Shown here: positions 26,501-41,500 of the stretch, piece by piece | How the letters are laid out: the number at the start of each line of letters is the position of its first letter | How positions within the stretch are numbered: position 1 is the stretch's first letter | From: Dryomyza anilis | Taxonomy: Eukaryota; Arthropoda; Insecta; Diptera; Dryomyzidae | Direction of reading: 5' to 3' | Assembly: GCA_951804985.1 (NCBI GenBank) | Contig: OX638130.1 | Coordinates: 97,275,700-97,339,699, forward strand | DNA: 64,000 nt | Made by a program: the position numbers and the translations under genes | The notes under the pieces: model-generated | Told to the model about the DNA's origin: nothing | Databases searched by the model: none | Seen by the model: the letters and a program-made list of their open reading frames with translations, nothing else

Positions 26501-29500
26501 GATCCCAGCCAGCAATATTACTGGCTAGATCCCAGCCAGGAATATCACTGGCTAGATCCCAGCCAGCAATATTACTGTCTAGATCCCCGCCAGGAATATC
26601 ACTGGTTAGATCCCAGCCAGGAATATTACTGGGTAGATCCCAGCCAGGAATATTACTGGCAAGATCCCAGCCAGCAATATTACTGGCTAGATCCCAGCCA
26701 GGAATATCACTGGCTAGATCCCAGCCAGGAATATCTCTGGCTAGATCTCAGCCAGCAATATTACTGGCTAGATCCCAGCCAGCAATATTACTGGCTAGAT
26801 CCCAGCCAGCAATATTACTGACTAGATCCGAGCCAGGAATATTACTGGCTAGATCCCAGCCAGGAATATTTACTGGATAGATCCCAGTCAGCAATATTAC
26901 TGGATAGATCCCAGCCAGGAATATTACTGGCTAGATCCCAGCCAGCAATATTACTGGCTAGATCCCAGCCAGGAATATTTACTGGATAGATCCCAGCTAG
27001 GAATCTCACTGGCTAGATCCCAGCCAGGAATATCACTGGCTAGATCCCAGCCAGGAATATCTCTGGCTAGATCCCAGCCAGCAATATTACTGGCTAGATC
27101 CCAGCCAGGAATATCACTGGCTAGATCCCAGCCAGCAATATTACTGTCTAGATCCCAGCCAGGAATATTACTGGTTAGATCCCAGCCAGGAATATTACTG
27201 GGTAGATCCCAGCCAGGAATATTACTGGCAAGATCCCAGCCAGCAATATTACTGGCTAGATCCCAGCCAGGAATATCACTGGCTAGATCCCAGCCAGGAA
27301 TATCTCTGGCTAGATCTCAGCCAGCAATATTACTGGCTAGATCCCAGCCAGCAATATTACTGGCTAGATCCCAGCCAGCAATATTACTGACTAGATCCGA
27401 GCCAGGAATATTACTGGCTAGATCCCAGCCAGGAATATTTACTGGATAGATCCCAGTCAGCAATATTACTGGCTAGATCCCAGCCAGCAATATTACTGCC
27501 TACTTCCCAGCCAGGAATATTACTGGATAGATCCCAGCCAGGAATATCACTGGCTAGATCCCAGCCAGCAATATTACTGTCTAGATCCCCGCCAGGAATA
27601 TCACTGGCTAGATCCCAGCCAGCAATATTACTGGCTAGATCCCAGCCAGGAATATTACTGGCTAGATCCCAGACAGCAATATTACTGGCTAGATCCCAGC
27701 CAGGAATATTACTGGCTAGATCCCAGCCAGGAATATTACTGGCTAGATCCCTGACAGCAATATTACTGGCTAGATTCCAGCCAGGAATATTACTGGCTAG
27801 ATCCGAGCCAGCAATATTATTGGCTAGATCCCAGCCTGGAATATCACTGGCTAGATCCCAGCCAGCAATATTACTGGCTAGATCCCAGCCAGGAATATTA
27901 CTGGCTAGATCCCAGCCAGGAATATTACTGGCTAGATCCCAGACAGCAATATTACTGGCTAGACCCCAGCCAGGAATATTACTGGCTAGATCCCAGCCAG
28001 CTATATTACTGGCTAGATCCCAGCCAGGAATATTACTGGCTAGATCCCAGCCAGGAATATTACTGGCTAGATCCCAGCCAGCAATATTACTGGCTAGATC
28101 CGAGCCAGGAATATTACTGGCTAGATCCCAGCCAGCAATATTACTGGCTAGATCCCAGCCAGGAATATTACTGGCTAGATCCGAGCCAGGAATATTACTG
28201 GCTAGATCCCAGCCAGCAATATTACTGGCTAGATCCCAGCCAGGAATATTACTGGCTAGATCCGAGCCAGGAATATTACTGGCTAGATCCCAGCCAGCAA
28301 TATTACTGGCTAGATCCCAGCCAGGAATATTACTAGCTAGATCCCAGCCAGGAATATCACTGGCTAGATCCCAGCCAGCAATATTACTGGCTAGATCCCA
28401 GCCAGGAATATTACTGGCTAGACCCCAGCCAGGAATATTACTGGCTAGATCCGAGCCAGGAATATTACTGGCTAGATCCCAGTCAGCAATATTACTGGCT
28501 AGATCCCAGCCAGGAATATTACTGGCTAGATCACAGCTATCAATATAACTGGCTAGATCCCAGCCAGCAATATTACTGGCTAGATCCCAGCCAGGAATAT
28601 TACTGGCTAGATCCCAGACAGCAATATTACTGGCTAGATCCCAGCCAGGAATATTACTGGCTAGATCCCAGCCAGGAATATTACTGGCTAGATCCCTGAC
28701 AGCAATATTACTGGCTAGATTCCAGCCAGGAATATTACTGGCTAGATCCGAGCCAGCAATATTATTGGCTAGATCCCAGCCTGGAATATCACTGGCTAGA
28801 TCCCAGCCAGCAATATTACTGGCTAGATCCCAGCCAGGAATATTACTGGCTAGATCCCAGCCAGGAATATTACTGGCTAGATCCCAGACAGCAATATTAC
28901 TGGCTAGACCCCAGCCAGGAATATTACTGGCTAGATCCCAGCCAGCAATATTACTGGCTAGATCCCAGCCAGGAATATTACTGGCTAGATCCCAGCCAGG
29001 AATATTACTGGCTAGATCCCAGCCAGCAATATTACTGGCTAGATCCCAGCCAGGAATATTACTGGCTAAATCTCAGCCAGGAATATTACTGGCTAGACCC
29101 CAGCCAGGAATATTACTGGCTAGATCCGAGCCAGGAATATTACTGGCTAGATCCCAGCCAGCAATATTACTGGCTAGATCCCAGCCAGGAATATTACTGG
29201 CTAGATCCGAGCCAGGAATATTACTGGCTAGATCCGAGCCAGGAATATTACTGGCTAGATCCCAGCCAGCAATATTACTGGCTAGATCCCAGCCAGGAAT
29301 ATTACTGGCTAGATCCCAGCCAGGAATATTACTGGCTAGATCCCAGCCAGCAATATTACTGGCTAGATCCCAGCCAGGAATATTACTGGCTAGACCCCAG
29401 CCAGGAATATTACTGGCTAGATCCGAGCCAGGAATATTACTGGCTAGATCCCAGTCAGCAATATTACTGGCTAGATCCCAGCCAGGAATATTACTGGCTA

Positions 29501-32500
29501 GATCCCAGCTATCAATATAACTGGCTAGATCCCAGCCAGCAATATTACTGGCTAGATCCCAGCCAGGAATATTACTGGCTAGATCCCAGACAGCAATATT
29601 ACTGGCTAGATCCCAGCCAGGAATATTACTGGCTAGATCCCAGCCAGGAATATTACTGGCTAGATCCCTGACAGCAATATTACTGGCTAGATTCCAGCCA
29701 GGAATATTACTGGCTAGATCCGAGCCAGCAATATTATTGGCTAGATCCCAGCCTGGAATATCACTGGCTAGATCCCAGCCAGCAATATTACTGGCTAGAT
29801 CCCAGCCAGGAATATTACTGGCTAGATCCCAGCCAGGAATATTACTGGCTAGATCCCAGACAGCAATATTACTGGCTAGACCCCAGCCAGGAATATTACT
29901 GGCTAGACCCCAGCCAGGAATATTACTGGCTAGATTCGAGCCAGGAATATTACTGGCTAGATCCCAGCCAGGAATATTACTGACTAGACCCCAGCCAGGA
30001 ATATTACTGGCTAGATCCGAGCCAGGAATATTACTAGCTAGATCCCAGCCAGGAATATCACTGGCTAGATCCCAGCCAGCAATATTACTGGCTAGATCCC
30101 GAGCCAGGAATATTACTGGCTAGATCCCAGCCAGGAATATTACTGGCTAGATCCCAGCCAGGAATATTACTGGCTAGATCCCAGCCAGGAATATTACTGG
30201 CTAGATCCCAGCCAGCAATATTACTGGCTTGATCCCAGCCAGCAATATTACTGGCTAGATCCAAGCCAGGAATATTACTGGCTAGATCCCTGACAGCAAT
30301 ATTACTGGCTAGATTCCAGCCAGGAATATTACTGGCTAGATCCGAGCCAGCAATATTATTGGCTAGATCCCAGCCTGGAATATCACTGGCTAGATCCCAG
30401 CCAGCAATATTACTGGCTAGATCCCAGCCAGGAATATTACTTGCTAGATCCCAGCTATCAATATTACTGGCTTGATCCCAGCCAGGAATATTACTGGCTA
30501 GATCCCAGACAGCAATATTACTGGCTAGATCCCAGCCAGGAATATTACTGGCTAGATCCCAGCCAGGAATATTACTGGCTAGATCCCAGCCAGCAATATT
30601 ACTGGCTAGATCCCAGCCAGGAATATTACTGGCTAGATCCCAGCCAGGAATATTTACTGGATAGATCCCAGTCAGCAATATTACTGGCTAGATCCCAGCC
30701 AGCAATATTACTGCCTACTTCCCAGCCAGGAATATTACTGGATAGATCCCAGCCAGGAATATCACTGGCTAGATCCCAGCCAGCAATATTACTGTCTAGA
30801 TCCCCGCCAGGAATATCACTGGCTAGATCCCAGCCAGCAATATTACTGGCTAGATCCCAGCCAGGAATATTACTGGCTAGATCCCAGACAGCAATATTAC
30901 TGGCTAGATCCCAGCCAGGAATATTACTGGCTAGATCCCAGCCAGGAATATTACTGGCTAGATCCCTGACAGCAATATTACTGGCTAGATTCCAGCCAGG
31001 AATATTACTGGCTAGATCCGAGCCAGCAATATTATTGGCTAGATCCCAGCCTGGAATATCACTGGCTAGATCCCAGCCAGCAATATTACTGGCTAGATCC
31101 CAGCCAGGAATATTACTGGCTAGATCCCAGCTATCAATATAACTGGCTAGATCCCAGCCAGCAATATTACTGGCTAGATCCCAGCCAGGAATATTACTGG
31201 CTAGATCCCAGACAGCAATATTACTGGCTAGATCCCAGCCAGGAATATTACTGGCTAGATCCCAGCCAGGAATATTACTGGCTAGATCCCTGACAGCAAT
31301 ATTACTGGCTAGATTCCAGCCAGGAATATTACTGGCTAGATCCGAGCCAGCAATATTATTGGCTAGATCCCAGCCTGGAATATCACTGGCTAGATCCCAG
31401 CCAGCAATATTACTGGCTAGATCCCAGCCAGGAATATTACTGGCTAGATCCCAGCCAGGAATATTACTGGCTAGATCCCAGACAGCAATATTACTGGCTA
31501 GACCCCAGCCAGGAATATTACTGGCTAGATCCCAGCCAGCAATATTACTGGCTAGATCCCAGCCAGGAATATTACTGGCTAGATCCCAGCCAGGAATATT
31601 ACTGGCTAGATCCCAGCCAGCAATATTACTGGCTAGATCCCAGCCAGGAATATTACTGGCTAAATCCCAGCCAGGAATATTACTGGCTAGACCCCAGCCA
31701 GGAATATTACTGGCTAGATCCGAGCCAGGAATATTACTGGCTAGATCCCAGCCAGCAATATTACTGGCTAGATCCCAGCCAGGAATATTACTGGCTAGAT
31801 CCGAGCCAGGAATATTACTGGCTAGATCCGAGCCAGGAATATTACTGGCTAGATCCCAGCCAGCAATATTACTGGCTAGATCCCAGCCAGGAATATTACT
31901 GGCTAGATCCCAGCCAGGAATATTACTGGCTAGATCCCAGCCAGCAATATTACTGGCTAGATCCCAGACAGCAATATTACTGGCTAGACCCCAGCCAGGA
32001 ATATTACTGGCTAGATCCCAGACAGCAATATTACTGGCTAGATCCCTGCCAGGAATATTACTGGCTAGATCCCAGCCAGGAATATTACTGGCTAGATCCC
32101 TGACAGCAATATTACTGGCTAGATTCCAGCCAGGAATATTACTGGCTAGATCCGAGCCAGCAATATTATTGGCTAGATCCCAGCCTGGAATATCACTGGC
32201 TAGATCCCAGCCAGCAATATTACTGGCTAGATCCCAGCCAGCAATATTACTGGCTAGATCCCAGCCAGGAATATTACTGGCTAGATCCCAGCCAGGAATA
32301 TTACTGGCTAGATCCCAGCCAGCAATATTACTGGCTAGATCCCAGCCAGCAATATTACTGGCTAGATCCCAGCCAGGAATATTACTGGCTAGATCCCAGC
32401 CAGGAATATTACTGGCTAAATCCCAGCCAGGAATATTACTGGCTAGACCCCAGCCAGGAATATTACTGGCTAGATCCGAGCCAGGAATATTACTGGCTAG

Positions 32501-35500
32501 ATCCCAGCCAGCAATATTACTGGCTAGATCCCAGCCAGGAATATTACTGGCTAGATCCGAGCCAGGAATATTACTGGCTAGATCCCAGTCAGCAATATTA
32601 CTGGCTAGATCCCAGCCAGGAATATTACTGGCTAGATCCCAGCTATCAATATAACTGGCTAGATCCCAGCCAGCAATATTACTGGCTAGATCCCAGCCAG
32701 GAATATTACTGGCTAGATCCCAGACAGCAATATTACTGGCTAGATCCCTGCCAGGAATATTACTGGCTAGATCCCAGCCAGGAATATTACTGGCTAGATC
32801 CCTGACAGCAATATTACTGGCTAGATTCCAGCCAGGAATATTACTGGCTAGATCCGAGCCAGCAATATTATTGGCTAGATCCCAGCCTGGAATATCACTG
32901 GCTAGATCCCAGCCAGCAATATTACTGGCTAGATCCCAGCCAGGAATATTACTGGCTAGATCCCAGCCAGGAATATTACTGGCTAGATCCCAGACAGCAA
33001 TATTACTGGCTAGACCCCAGCCAGGAATATTACTGGCTAGACCCCAGCCAGGAATATTACTGGCTAGATTCGAGCCAGGAATATTACTGGCTAGATCCCA
33101 GCCAGGAATATTACTGACTAGACCCCAGCCAGGAATATTACTGGCTAGATCCGAGCCAGGAATATTACTAGCTAGATCCCAGCCAGGAATATCACTGGCT
33201 AGATCCCAGCCAGCAATATTACTGGCTAGATCCCGAGCCAGGAATATTACTGGCTAGATCCCAGCCAGGAATATTACTGGCTAGATCCCAGCCAGGAATA
33301 TTACTGGCTAGATCCCAGCCAGGAATATTACTGGCTAGATCCCAGCCAGCAATATTACTGGCTTGATCCCAGCCAGCAATATTACTGGCTAGATCCCAGC
33401 CAGGAATATTACTGGCTAGATCCCTGACAGCAATATTACTGGCTAGATTCCAGCCAGGAATATTACTGGCTAGATCCGAGCCAGCAATATTATTGGCTAG
33501 ATCACAGCCTGGAATATCACTGGCTAGATCCCAGCCAGCAATATTACTGGCTAGACCCCAGCCAGGAATATTACTGGCTAGATCCGAGCCAGGAATATTA
33601 CTGGCTAGATCCCAGCCAGCAATATTACTGGCTAGATCCCAGCCAGCAATATTACTGGCTAGATCCCAGCCAGGAATATTACTGGCTAGATCCGAGCCAG
33701 GAATATTACTGGCTAGATCCCAGCCAGCAATATTACTGGCTAGATCCCAGCCAGGAATATTACTAGCTAGATCCCAGCCAGGAATATCACTGGCTAGATC
33801 CCAGCCAGCAATATTACTGGCTAGATCCCAGCCAGGAATATTACTGGCTAGACCCCAGCCAGGAATATTACTGGCTAGATCCGAGCCAGGAATATTACTG
33901 GCTAGATCCCAGTCAGCAATATTACTGGCTAGATCCCAGCCAGGAATATTACTGGCTAGATCCCAGCTATCAATATAACTGGCTAGATCCCAGCCAGCAA
34001 TATTACTGGCTAGATCCCAGCCAGGAATATTTCTGGCTAGATCCCAGACAGCAATATTACTGGCTAGATCCCAGCCAGGAATATTACTGGCTAGATCCCA
34101 GCCAGGAATATTACTGGCTAGATCCCTGACAGCAATATTACTGGCTAGATTCCAGCCAGGAATATTACTGGCTAGATCCGAGCCAGCAATATTATTGGCT
34201 AGATCCCAGCCTGGAATATCACTGGCTAGATCCCAGCCAGCAATATTACTGGCTAGATCCCAGCCAGGAATATTACTGGCTAGATCCCAGCCAGGAATAT
34301 TACTGGCTAGATCCCAGACAGCAATATTACTGGCTAGACCCCAGCCAGGAATATTACTGGCTAGACCCCAGCCAGGAATATTACTGGCTAGATCCGAGCC
34401 AGGAATATTACTAGCTAGATCCCAGCCAGGAATATCACTGGCTAGATCCCAGCCAGCAATATTACTGGCTAGATCCCGAGCCAGGAATATTACTGGCTAG
34501 ATCCCAGCCAGGAATATTACTGGCTAGATCCCAGCCAGGAATATCACTGGCTAGATCCCAGCCAGCAATATTACTGGCTAGATCCCAGCCAGGAATATTA
34601 CTTGCTAGATCCCAGCTATCAATATTACTGGCTAGATCCCAGCCAGGAATATTACTGGCTAGATCCCAGACAGCAATATTACTGGCTAGATCCCAGCCAG
34701 GAATATTACTGGCTAGATCCCAGCCAGGAATATTACTGGCTAGATCCCTGACAGCAATATTACTGGCTAGATTCCAGCCAGGAATATTACTGGCTAGATC
34801 CGAGCCAGCAATATTATTGGCTAGATCCCAGCCTGGAATATCACTGGCTAGATCCCAGCCAGCAATATTACTGGCTAGATCCCAGCCAGGAATATTACTG
34901 GCTAGATCCCAGCCAGGAATATTACTGGCTAGATCCCAGACAGCAATATTACTGACTAGACCCCAGCCAGGAATATTACTGGCTAGATCCCAGCCAGCAA
35001 TATTACTGGCTAGATCCCAGCCAGGAATATTACTGGCTAGATCCCAGCCAGGAATATTACTGGCTAGATCCCAGCCAGCAATATTACTGGCTAGATCCGA
35101 GCCAGGAATATTACTGGCTAGATCCCAGCCAGCAATATTACTGGCTAGATCCCAGCCAGGAATATTACTGGCTAGATCCGAGCCAGGAATATTACTGGCT
35201 AGATCCCAGCCAGCAATATTACTGGCTAGATCCCAGTCAGGAATATTACTGGCTAGATCCGAGCCAGGAATATTACTGGCTAGATCCCAGCCAGCAATAT
35301 TACTGGCTAGATCCCAGCCAGGAATATTACTAGCTAGATCCCAGCCAGGAATATCACTGGCTAGACCCCAGCCAGGAATATTACTGGCTAGATCCCAGCC
35401 AGCAATATTACTGGCTAGATCCCAGCCAGGAATATTACTGGCTAGATCCCAGCCAGGAATATTACTGGCTAGATCCCAGACAGCAATATTACTGGCTAGA

Positions 35501-38500
35501 CCCCAGCCAGGAATATTACTGGCTAGATCCCAGCCAGCAATATTACTGGCTAGATCCCAGCCAGGAATATTACTGGCTAGATCCCAGCCAGGAATATTAC
35601 TGGCTAGATCCCAGCCAGCAATATTACTGGCTAGATCCCAGCCAGGAATATTACTGGCTAAATCTCAGCCAGGAATATTACTGGCTAGACCCCAGCCAGG
35701 AATATTACTGGCTAGATCCGAGCCAGGAATATTACTGGCTAGATCCCAGCCAGCAATATTACTGGCTAGATCCCAGCCAGGAATATTACTGGCTAGATCC
35801 GAGCCAGGAATATTACTGGCTAGATCCGAGCCAGGAATATTACTGGCTAGATCCCAGCCAGCAATATTACTGGCTAGATCCCAGCCAGGAATATTACTGG
35901 CTAGATCCCAGCCAGGAATATTACTGGCTAGATCCCAGCCAGCAATATTACTGGCTAGATCCCAGCCAGGAATATTACTGGCTAGACCCCAGCCAGGAAT
36001 ATTACTGGCTAGATCCGAGCCAGGAATATTACTGGCTAGATCCCAGTCAGCAATATTACTGGCTAGATCCCAGCCAGGAATATTACTGGCTAGATCCCAG
36101 CTATCAATATAACTGGCTAGATCCCAGCCAGCAATATTACTGGCTAGATCCCAGCCAGGAATATTACTGGCTAGATCCCAGACAGCAATATTACTGGCTA
36201 GATCCCAGCCAGGAATATTACTGGCTAGATCCCAGCCAGGAATATTACTGGCTAGATCCCTGACAGCAATATTACTGGCTAGATTCCAGCCAGGAATATT
36301 ACTGGCTAGATCCGAGCCAGCAATATTATTGGCTAGATCCCAGCCTGGAATATCACTGGCTAGATCCCAGCCAGCAATATTACTGGCTAGATCCCAGCCA
36401 GGAATATTACTGGCTAGATCCCAGCCAGGAATATTACTGGCTAGATCCCAGACAGCAATATTACTGGCTAGACCCCAGCCAGGAATATTACTGGCTAGAC
36501 CCCAGCCAGGAATATTACTGGCTAGATTCGAGCCAGGAATATTACTAGCTAGATCCCAGCCAGGAATATCACTGGCTAGATCCCAGCCAGCAATATTACT
36601 GGCTAGATCCCGAGCCAGGAATATTACTGGCTAGATCCCAGCCAGGAATATTACTGGCTAGATCCCAGCCAGGAATATTACTGGCTAGATCCCAGCCAGG
36701 AATATTACTGGCTAGATCCCAGCCAGCAATATTACTGGCTTGATCCCAGCCAGCAATATTACTGGCTAGATCCAAGCCAGGAATATTACTGGCTAGATCC
36801 CTGACAGCAATATTACTGGCTAGATTCCAGCCAGGAATATTACTGGCTAGATCCGAGCCAGCAATATTATTGGCTAGATCCCAGCCTGGAATATCACTGG
36901 CTAGATCCCAGCCAGCAATATTACTGGCTAGATCCCAGCCAGGAATATTACTTGCTAGATCCCAGCTATCAATATTACTGGCTTGATCCCAGCCAGGAAT
37001 ATTACTGGCTAGATCCCAGACAGCAATATTACTGGCTAGATCCCAGCCAGGAATATTACTGGCTAGATCCCAGCCAGGAATATTACTGGCTAGATCCCAG
37101 CCAGCAATATTACTGGCTAGATCCCAGCCAGGAATATTACTGGCTAGATCCCAGCCAGGAATATTTACTGGATAGATCCCAGTCAGCAATATTACTGGCT
37201 AGATCCCAGCCAGCAATATTACTGCCTACTTCCCAGCCAGGAATATTACTGGATAGATCCCAGCCAGGAATATCACTGGCTAGATCCCAGCCAGCAATAT
37301 TACTGTCTAGATCCCCGCCAGGAATATCACTGGCTAGATCCCAGCCAGCAATATTACTGGCTAGATCCCAGCCAGGAATATTACTGGCTAGATCCCAGAC
37401 AGCAATATTACTGGCTAGATCCCAGCCAGGAATATTACTGGCTAGATCCCAGCCAGGAATATTACTGGCTAGATCCCTGACAGCAATATTACTGGCTAGA
37501 TTCCAGCCAGGAATATTACTGGCTAGATCCGAGCCAGCAATATTATTGGCTAGATCCCAGCCTGGAATATCACTGGCTAGATCCCAGCCAGCAATATTAC
37601 TGGCTAGATCCCAGCCAGGAATATTACTGGCTAGATCCCAGCTATCAATATAACTGGCTAGATCCCAGCCAGCAATATTACTGGCTAGATCCCAGCCAGG
37701 AATATTACTGGCTAGATCCCAGACAGCAATATTACTGGCTAGATCCCAGCCAGGAATATTACTGGCTAGATCCCAGCCAGGAATATTACTGGCTAGATCC
37801 CTGACAGCAATATTACTGGCTAGATTCCAGCCAGGAATATTACTGGCTAGATCCGAGCCAGCAATATTATTGGCTAGATCCCAGCCTGGAATATCACTGG
37901 CTAGATCCCAGCCAGCAATATTACTGGCTAGATCCCAGCCAGGAATATTACTGGCTAGATCCCAGCCAGGAATATTACTGGCTAGATCCCAGACAGCAAT
38001 ATTACTGGCTAGACCCCAGCCAGGAATATTACTGGCTAGATCCCAGCCAGCAATATTACTGGCTAGATCCCAGCCAGGAATATTACTGGCTAGATCCCAG
38101 CCAGGAATATTACTGGCTAGATCCCAGCCAGCAATATTACTGGCTAGATCCCAGCCAGGAATATTACTGGCTAAATCCCAGCCAGGAATATTACTGGCTA
38201 GACCCCAGCCAGGAATATTACTGGCTAGATCCGAGCCAGGAATATTACTGGCTAGATCCCAGCCAGCAATATTACTGGCTAGATCCCAGCCAGGAATATT
38301 ACTGGCTAGATCCGAGCCAGGAATATTACTGGCTAGATCCGAGCCAGGAATATTACTGGCTAGATCCCAGCCAGCAATATTACTGGCTAGATCCCAGCCA
38401 GGAATATTACTGGCTAGATCCCAGCCAGGAATATTACTGGCTAGATCCCAGCCAGCAATATTACTGGCTAGATCCCAGCCAGGAATATTACTGGCTAGAC

Positions 38501-41500
38501 CCCAGCCAGGAATATTACTGGCTAGATCCGAGCCAGGAATATTACTGGCTAGATCCCAGTCAGCAATATTACTGGCTAGATCCCAGCCAGGAATATTACT
38601 GGCTAGATCCCAGCTATCAATATAACTGGCTAGATCCCAGCCAGCAATATTACTGGCTAGATCCCAGCCAGGAATATTACTGGCTAGATCCCAGACAGCA
38701 ATATTACTGGCTAGATCCCTGCCAGGAATATTACTGGCTAGATCCCAGCCAGGAATATTACTGGCTAGATCCCTGACAGCAATATTACTGGCTAGATTCC
38801 AGCCAGGAATATTACTGGCTAGATCCGAGCCAGCAATATTATTGGCTAGATCCCAGCCTGGAATATCACTGGCTAGATCCCAGCCAGCAATATTACTGGC
38901 TAGATCCCAGCCAGGAATATTACTGGCTAGATCCCAGCCAGGAATATTACTGGCTAGATCCCAGACAGCAATATTACTGGCTAGACCCCAGCCAGGAATA
39001 TTACTGGCTAGACCCCAGCCAGGAATATTACTGGCTAGATTCGAGCCAGGAATATTACTGGCTAGATCCCAGCCAGGAATATTACTGACTAGACCCCAGC
39101 CAGGAATATTACTGGCTAGATCCGAGCCAGGAATATTACTAGCTAGATCCCAGCCAGGAATATCACTGGCTAGATCCCAGCCAGCAATATTACTGGCTAG
39201 ATCCCGAGCCAGGAATATTACTGGCTAGATCCCAGCCAGGAATATTACTGGCTAGATCCCAGCCAGGAATATTACTGGCTAGATCCCAGCCAGGAATATT
39301 ACTGGCTAGATCCCAGCCAGCAATATTACTGGCTTGATCCCAGCCAGCAATATTACTGGCTAGATCCCAGCCAGGAATATTACTGGCTAGATCCCTGACA
39401 GCAATATTACTGGCTAGATTCCAGCCAGGAATATTACTGGCTAGATCCGAGCCAGCAATATTATTGGCTAGATCACAGCCTGGAATATCACTGGCTAGAT
39501 CCCAGCCAGCAATATTACTGGCTAGACCCCAGCCAGGAATATTACTGGCTAGATCCGAGCCAGGAATATTACTGGCTAGATCCCAGCCAGCAATATTACT
39601 GGCTAGATCCCAGCCAGCAATATTACTGGCTAGATCCCAGCCAGGAATATTACTGGCTAGATCCGAGCCAGGAATATTACTGGCTAGATCCCAGCCAGCA
39701 ATATTACTGGCTAGATCCCAGCCAGGAATATTACTAGCTAGATCCCAGCCAGGAATATCACTGGCTAGATCCCAGCCAGCAATATTACTGGCTAGATCCC
39801 AGCCAGGAATATTACTGGCTAGACCCCAGCCAGGAATATTACTGGCTAGATCCGAGCCAGGAATATTACTGGCTAGATCCCAGTCAGCAATATTACTGGC
39901 TAGATCCCAGCCAGGAATATTACTGGCTAGATCCCAGCTATCAATATAACTGGCTAGATCCCAGCCAGCAATATTACTGGCTAGATCCCAGCCAGGAATA
40001 TTACTGGCTAGATCCCAGACAGCAATATTACTGGCTAGATCCCAGCCAGGAATATTACTGGCTAGATCCCAGCCAGGAATATTACTGGCTAGATCCCTGA
40101 CAGCAATATTACTGGCTAGATTTCAGCCAGGAATATTACTGGCTAGATCCGAGCCAGCAATATTATTGGCTAGATCCCAGCCTGGAATATCACTGGCTAG
40201 ATCCCAGCCAGCAATATTACTGGCTAGATCCCAGCCAGGAATATTACTGGCTAGATCCCAGCCAGGAATATTACTGGCTAGATCCCAGACAGCAATATTA
40301 CTGGCTAGACCCCAGCCAGGAATATTACTGGCTAGACCCCAGCCAGGAATATTACTGGCTAGATCCGAGCCAGGAATATTACTAGCTAGATCCCAGCCAG
40401 GAATATCACTGGCTAGATCCCAGCCAGCAATATTACTGGCTAGATCCCGAGCCAGGAATATTACTGGCTAGATCCCAGCCAGGAATATTACTGGCTAGAT
40501 CCCAGCCAGGAATATCACTGGCTAGATCCCAGCCAGCAATATTACTGGCTAGATCCCAGCCAGGAATATTACTTGCTAGATCCCAGCTATCAATATTACT
40601 GGCTAGATCCCAGCCAGGAATATTACTGGCTAGATCCCAGACAGCAATATTACTGGCTAGATCCCAGCCAGGAATATTACTTGCTAGATCCCAGCTATCA
40701 ATATTACTGGCTAGATCCCAGCCAGGAATATTACTGGCTAGACCCCAGCCAGGAATATTACTGGCTAGATCCCAGCCAGGAATATTACTTGCTAGATCCC
40801 AGCCAGGAATATTACTGGCTAGATCCCAGCCAGGAATATCACTGGCTAGATCCCAGCCAGCAATATTACTGGCTAGATCCCAGCCAGGAATATTACTTGC
40901 TAGATCCCAGCTATCAATATTACTGGCTAGATCCCAGCCAGGAATATTACTGGCTAGACCCCAGCCAGGAATATTACTGGCTAGATCCCAGCCAGCAATA
41001 TTACTGGCTAGATCCCAGCCAGGAATATTACTTGCTAGATCCCAGCCAGCAATATTACTGGCTAGATCCCAGCCAGCTTGATCCCAGCCAGCAATATTAC
41101 TGGCTAGATCCCAGCCAGGAATATTACTTGCTAGATCCCAGCTATCAATATTACTGGCTAGATCCCAGCCAGGAATATCACTGGCTAGATCCCAGCCAGC
41201 AATATTACTGGCTAGATCCCAGCCAGGAATATTACTTGCTAGATCCCAGCCAGGAATATTACTGGCTAGATCCCAGCCAGGAATATCACTGGCTAGATCC
41301 CAGCCAGCAATATTACTGGCTAGATCCCAGCCAGGAATATTACTTGCTAGATCCCAGCTATCAATATTACTGGCTAGATCCCAGCCAGGAATATTACTGG
41401 CTAGACCCCAGCCAGGAATATTACTGGCTAGATCCCAGCCAGCAATATTACTGGCTAGATCCCAGCCAGGAATATTACTTGCTAGATCCCAGCCAGCAAT

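Noticed and set aside
31359..32654. 431-codon open frame of repeating LARSQPGIL (and similar frames across 19-42 kb)
   Set aside because: A stop-free 27-bp unit leaves three of six frames open by arithmetic. The frame opens with TTG, the consensus has no ATG, frames overlap on both strands, and the whole region is intronic.
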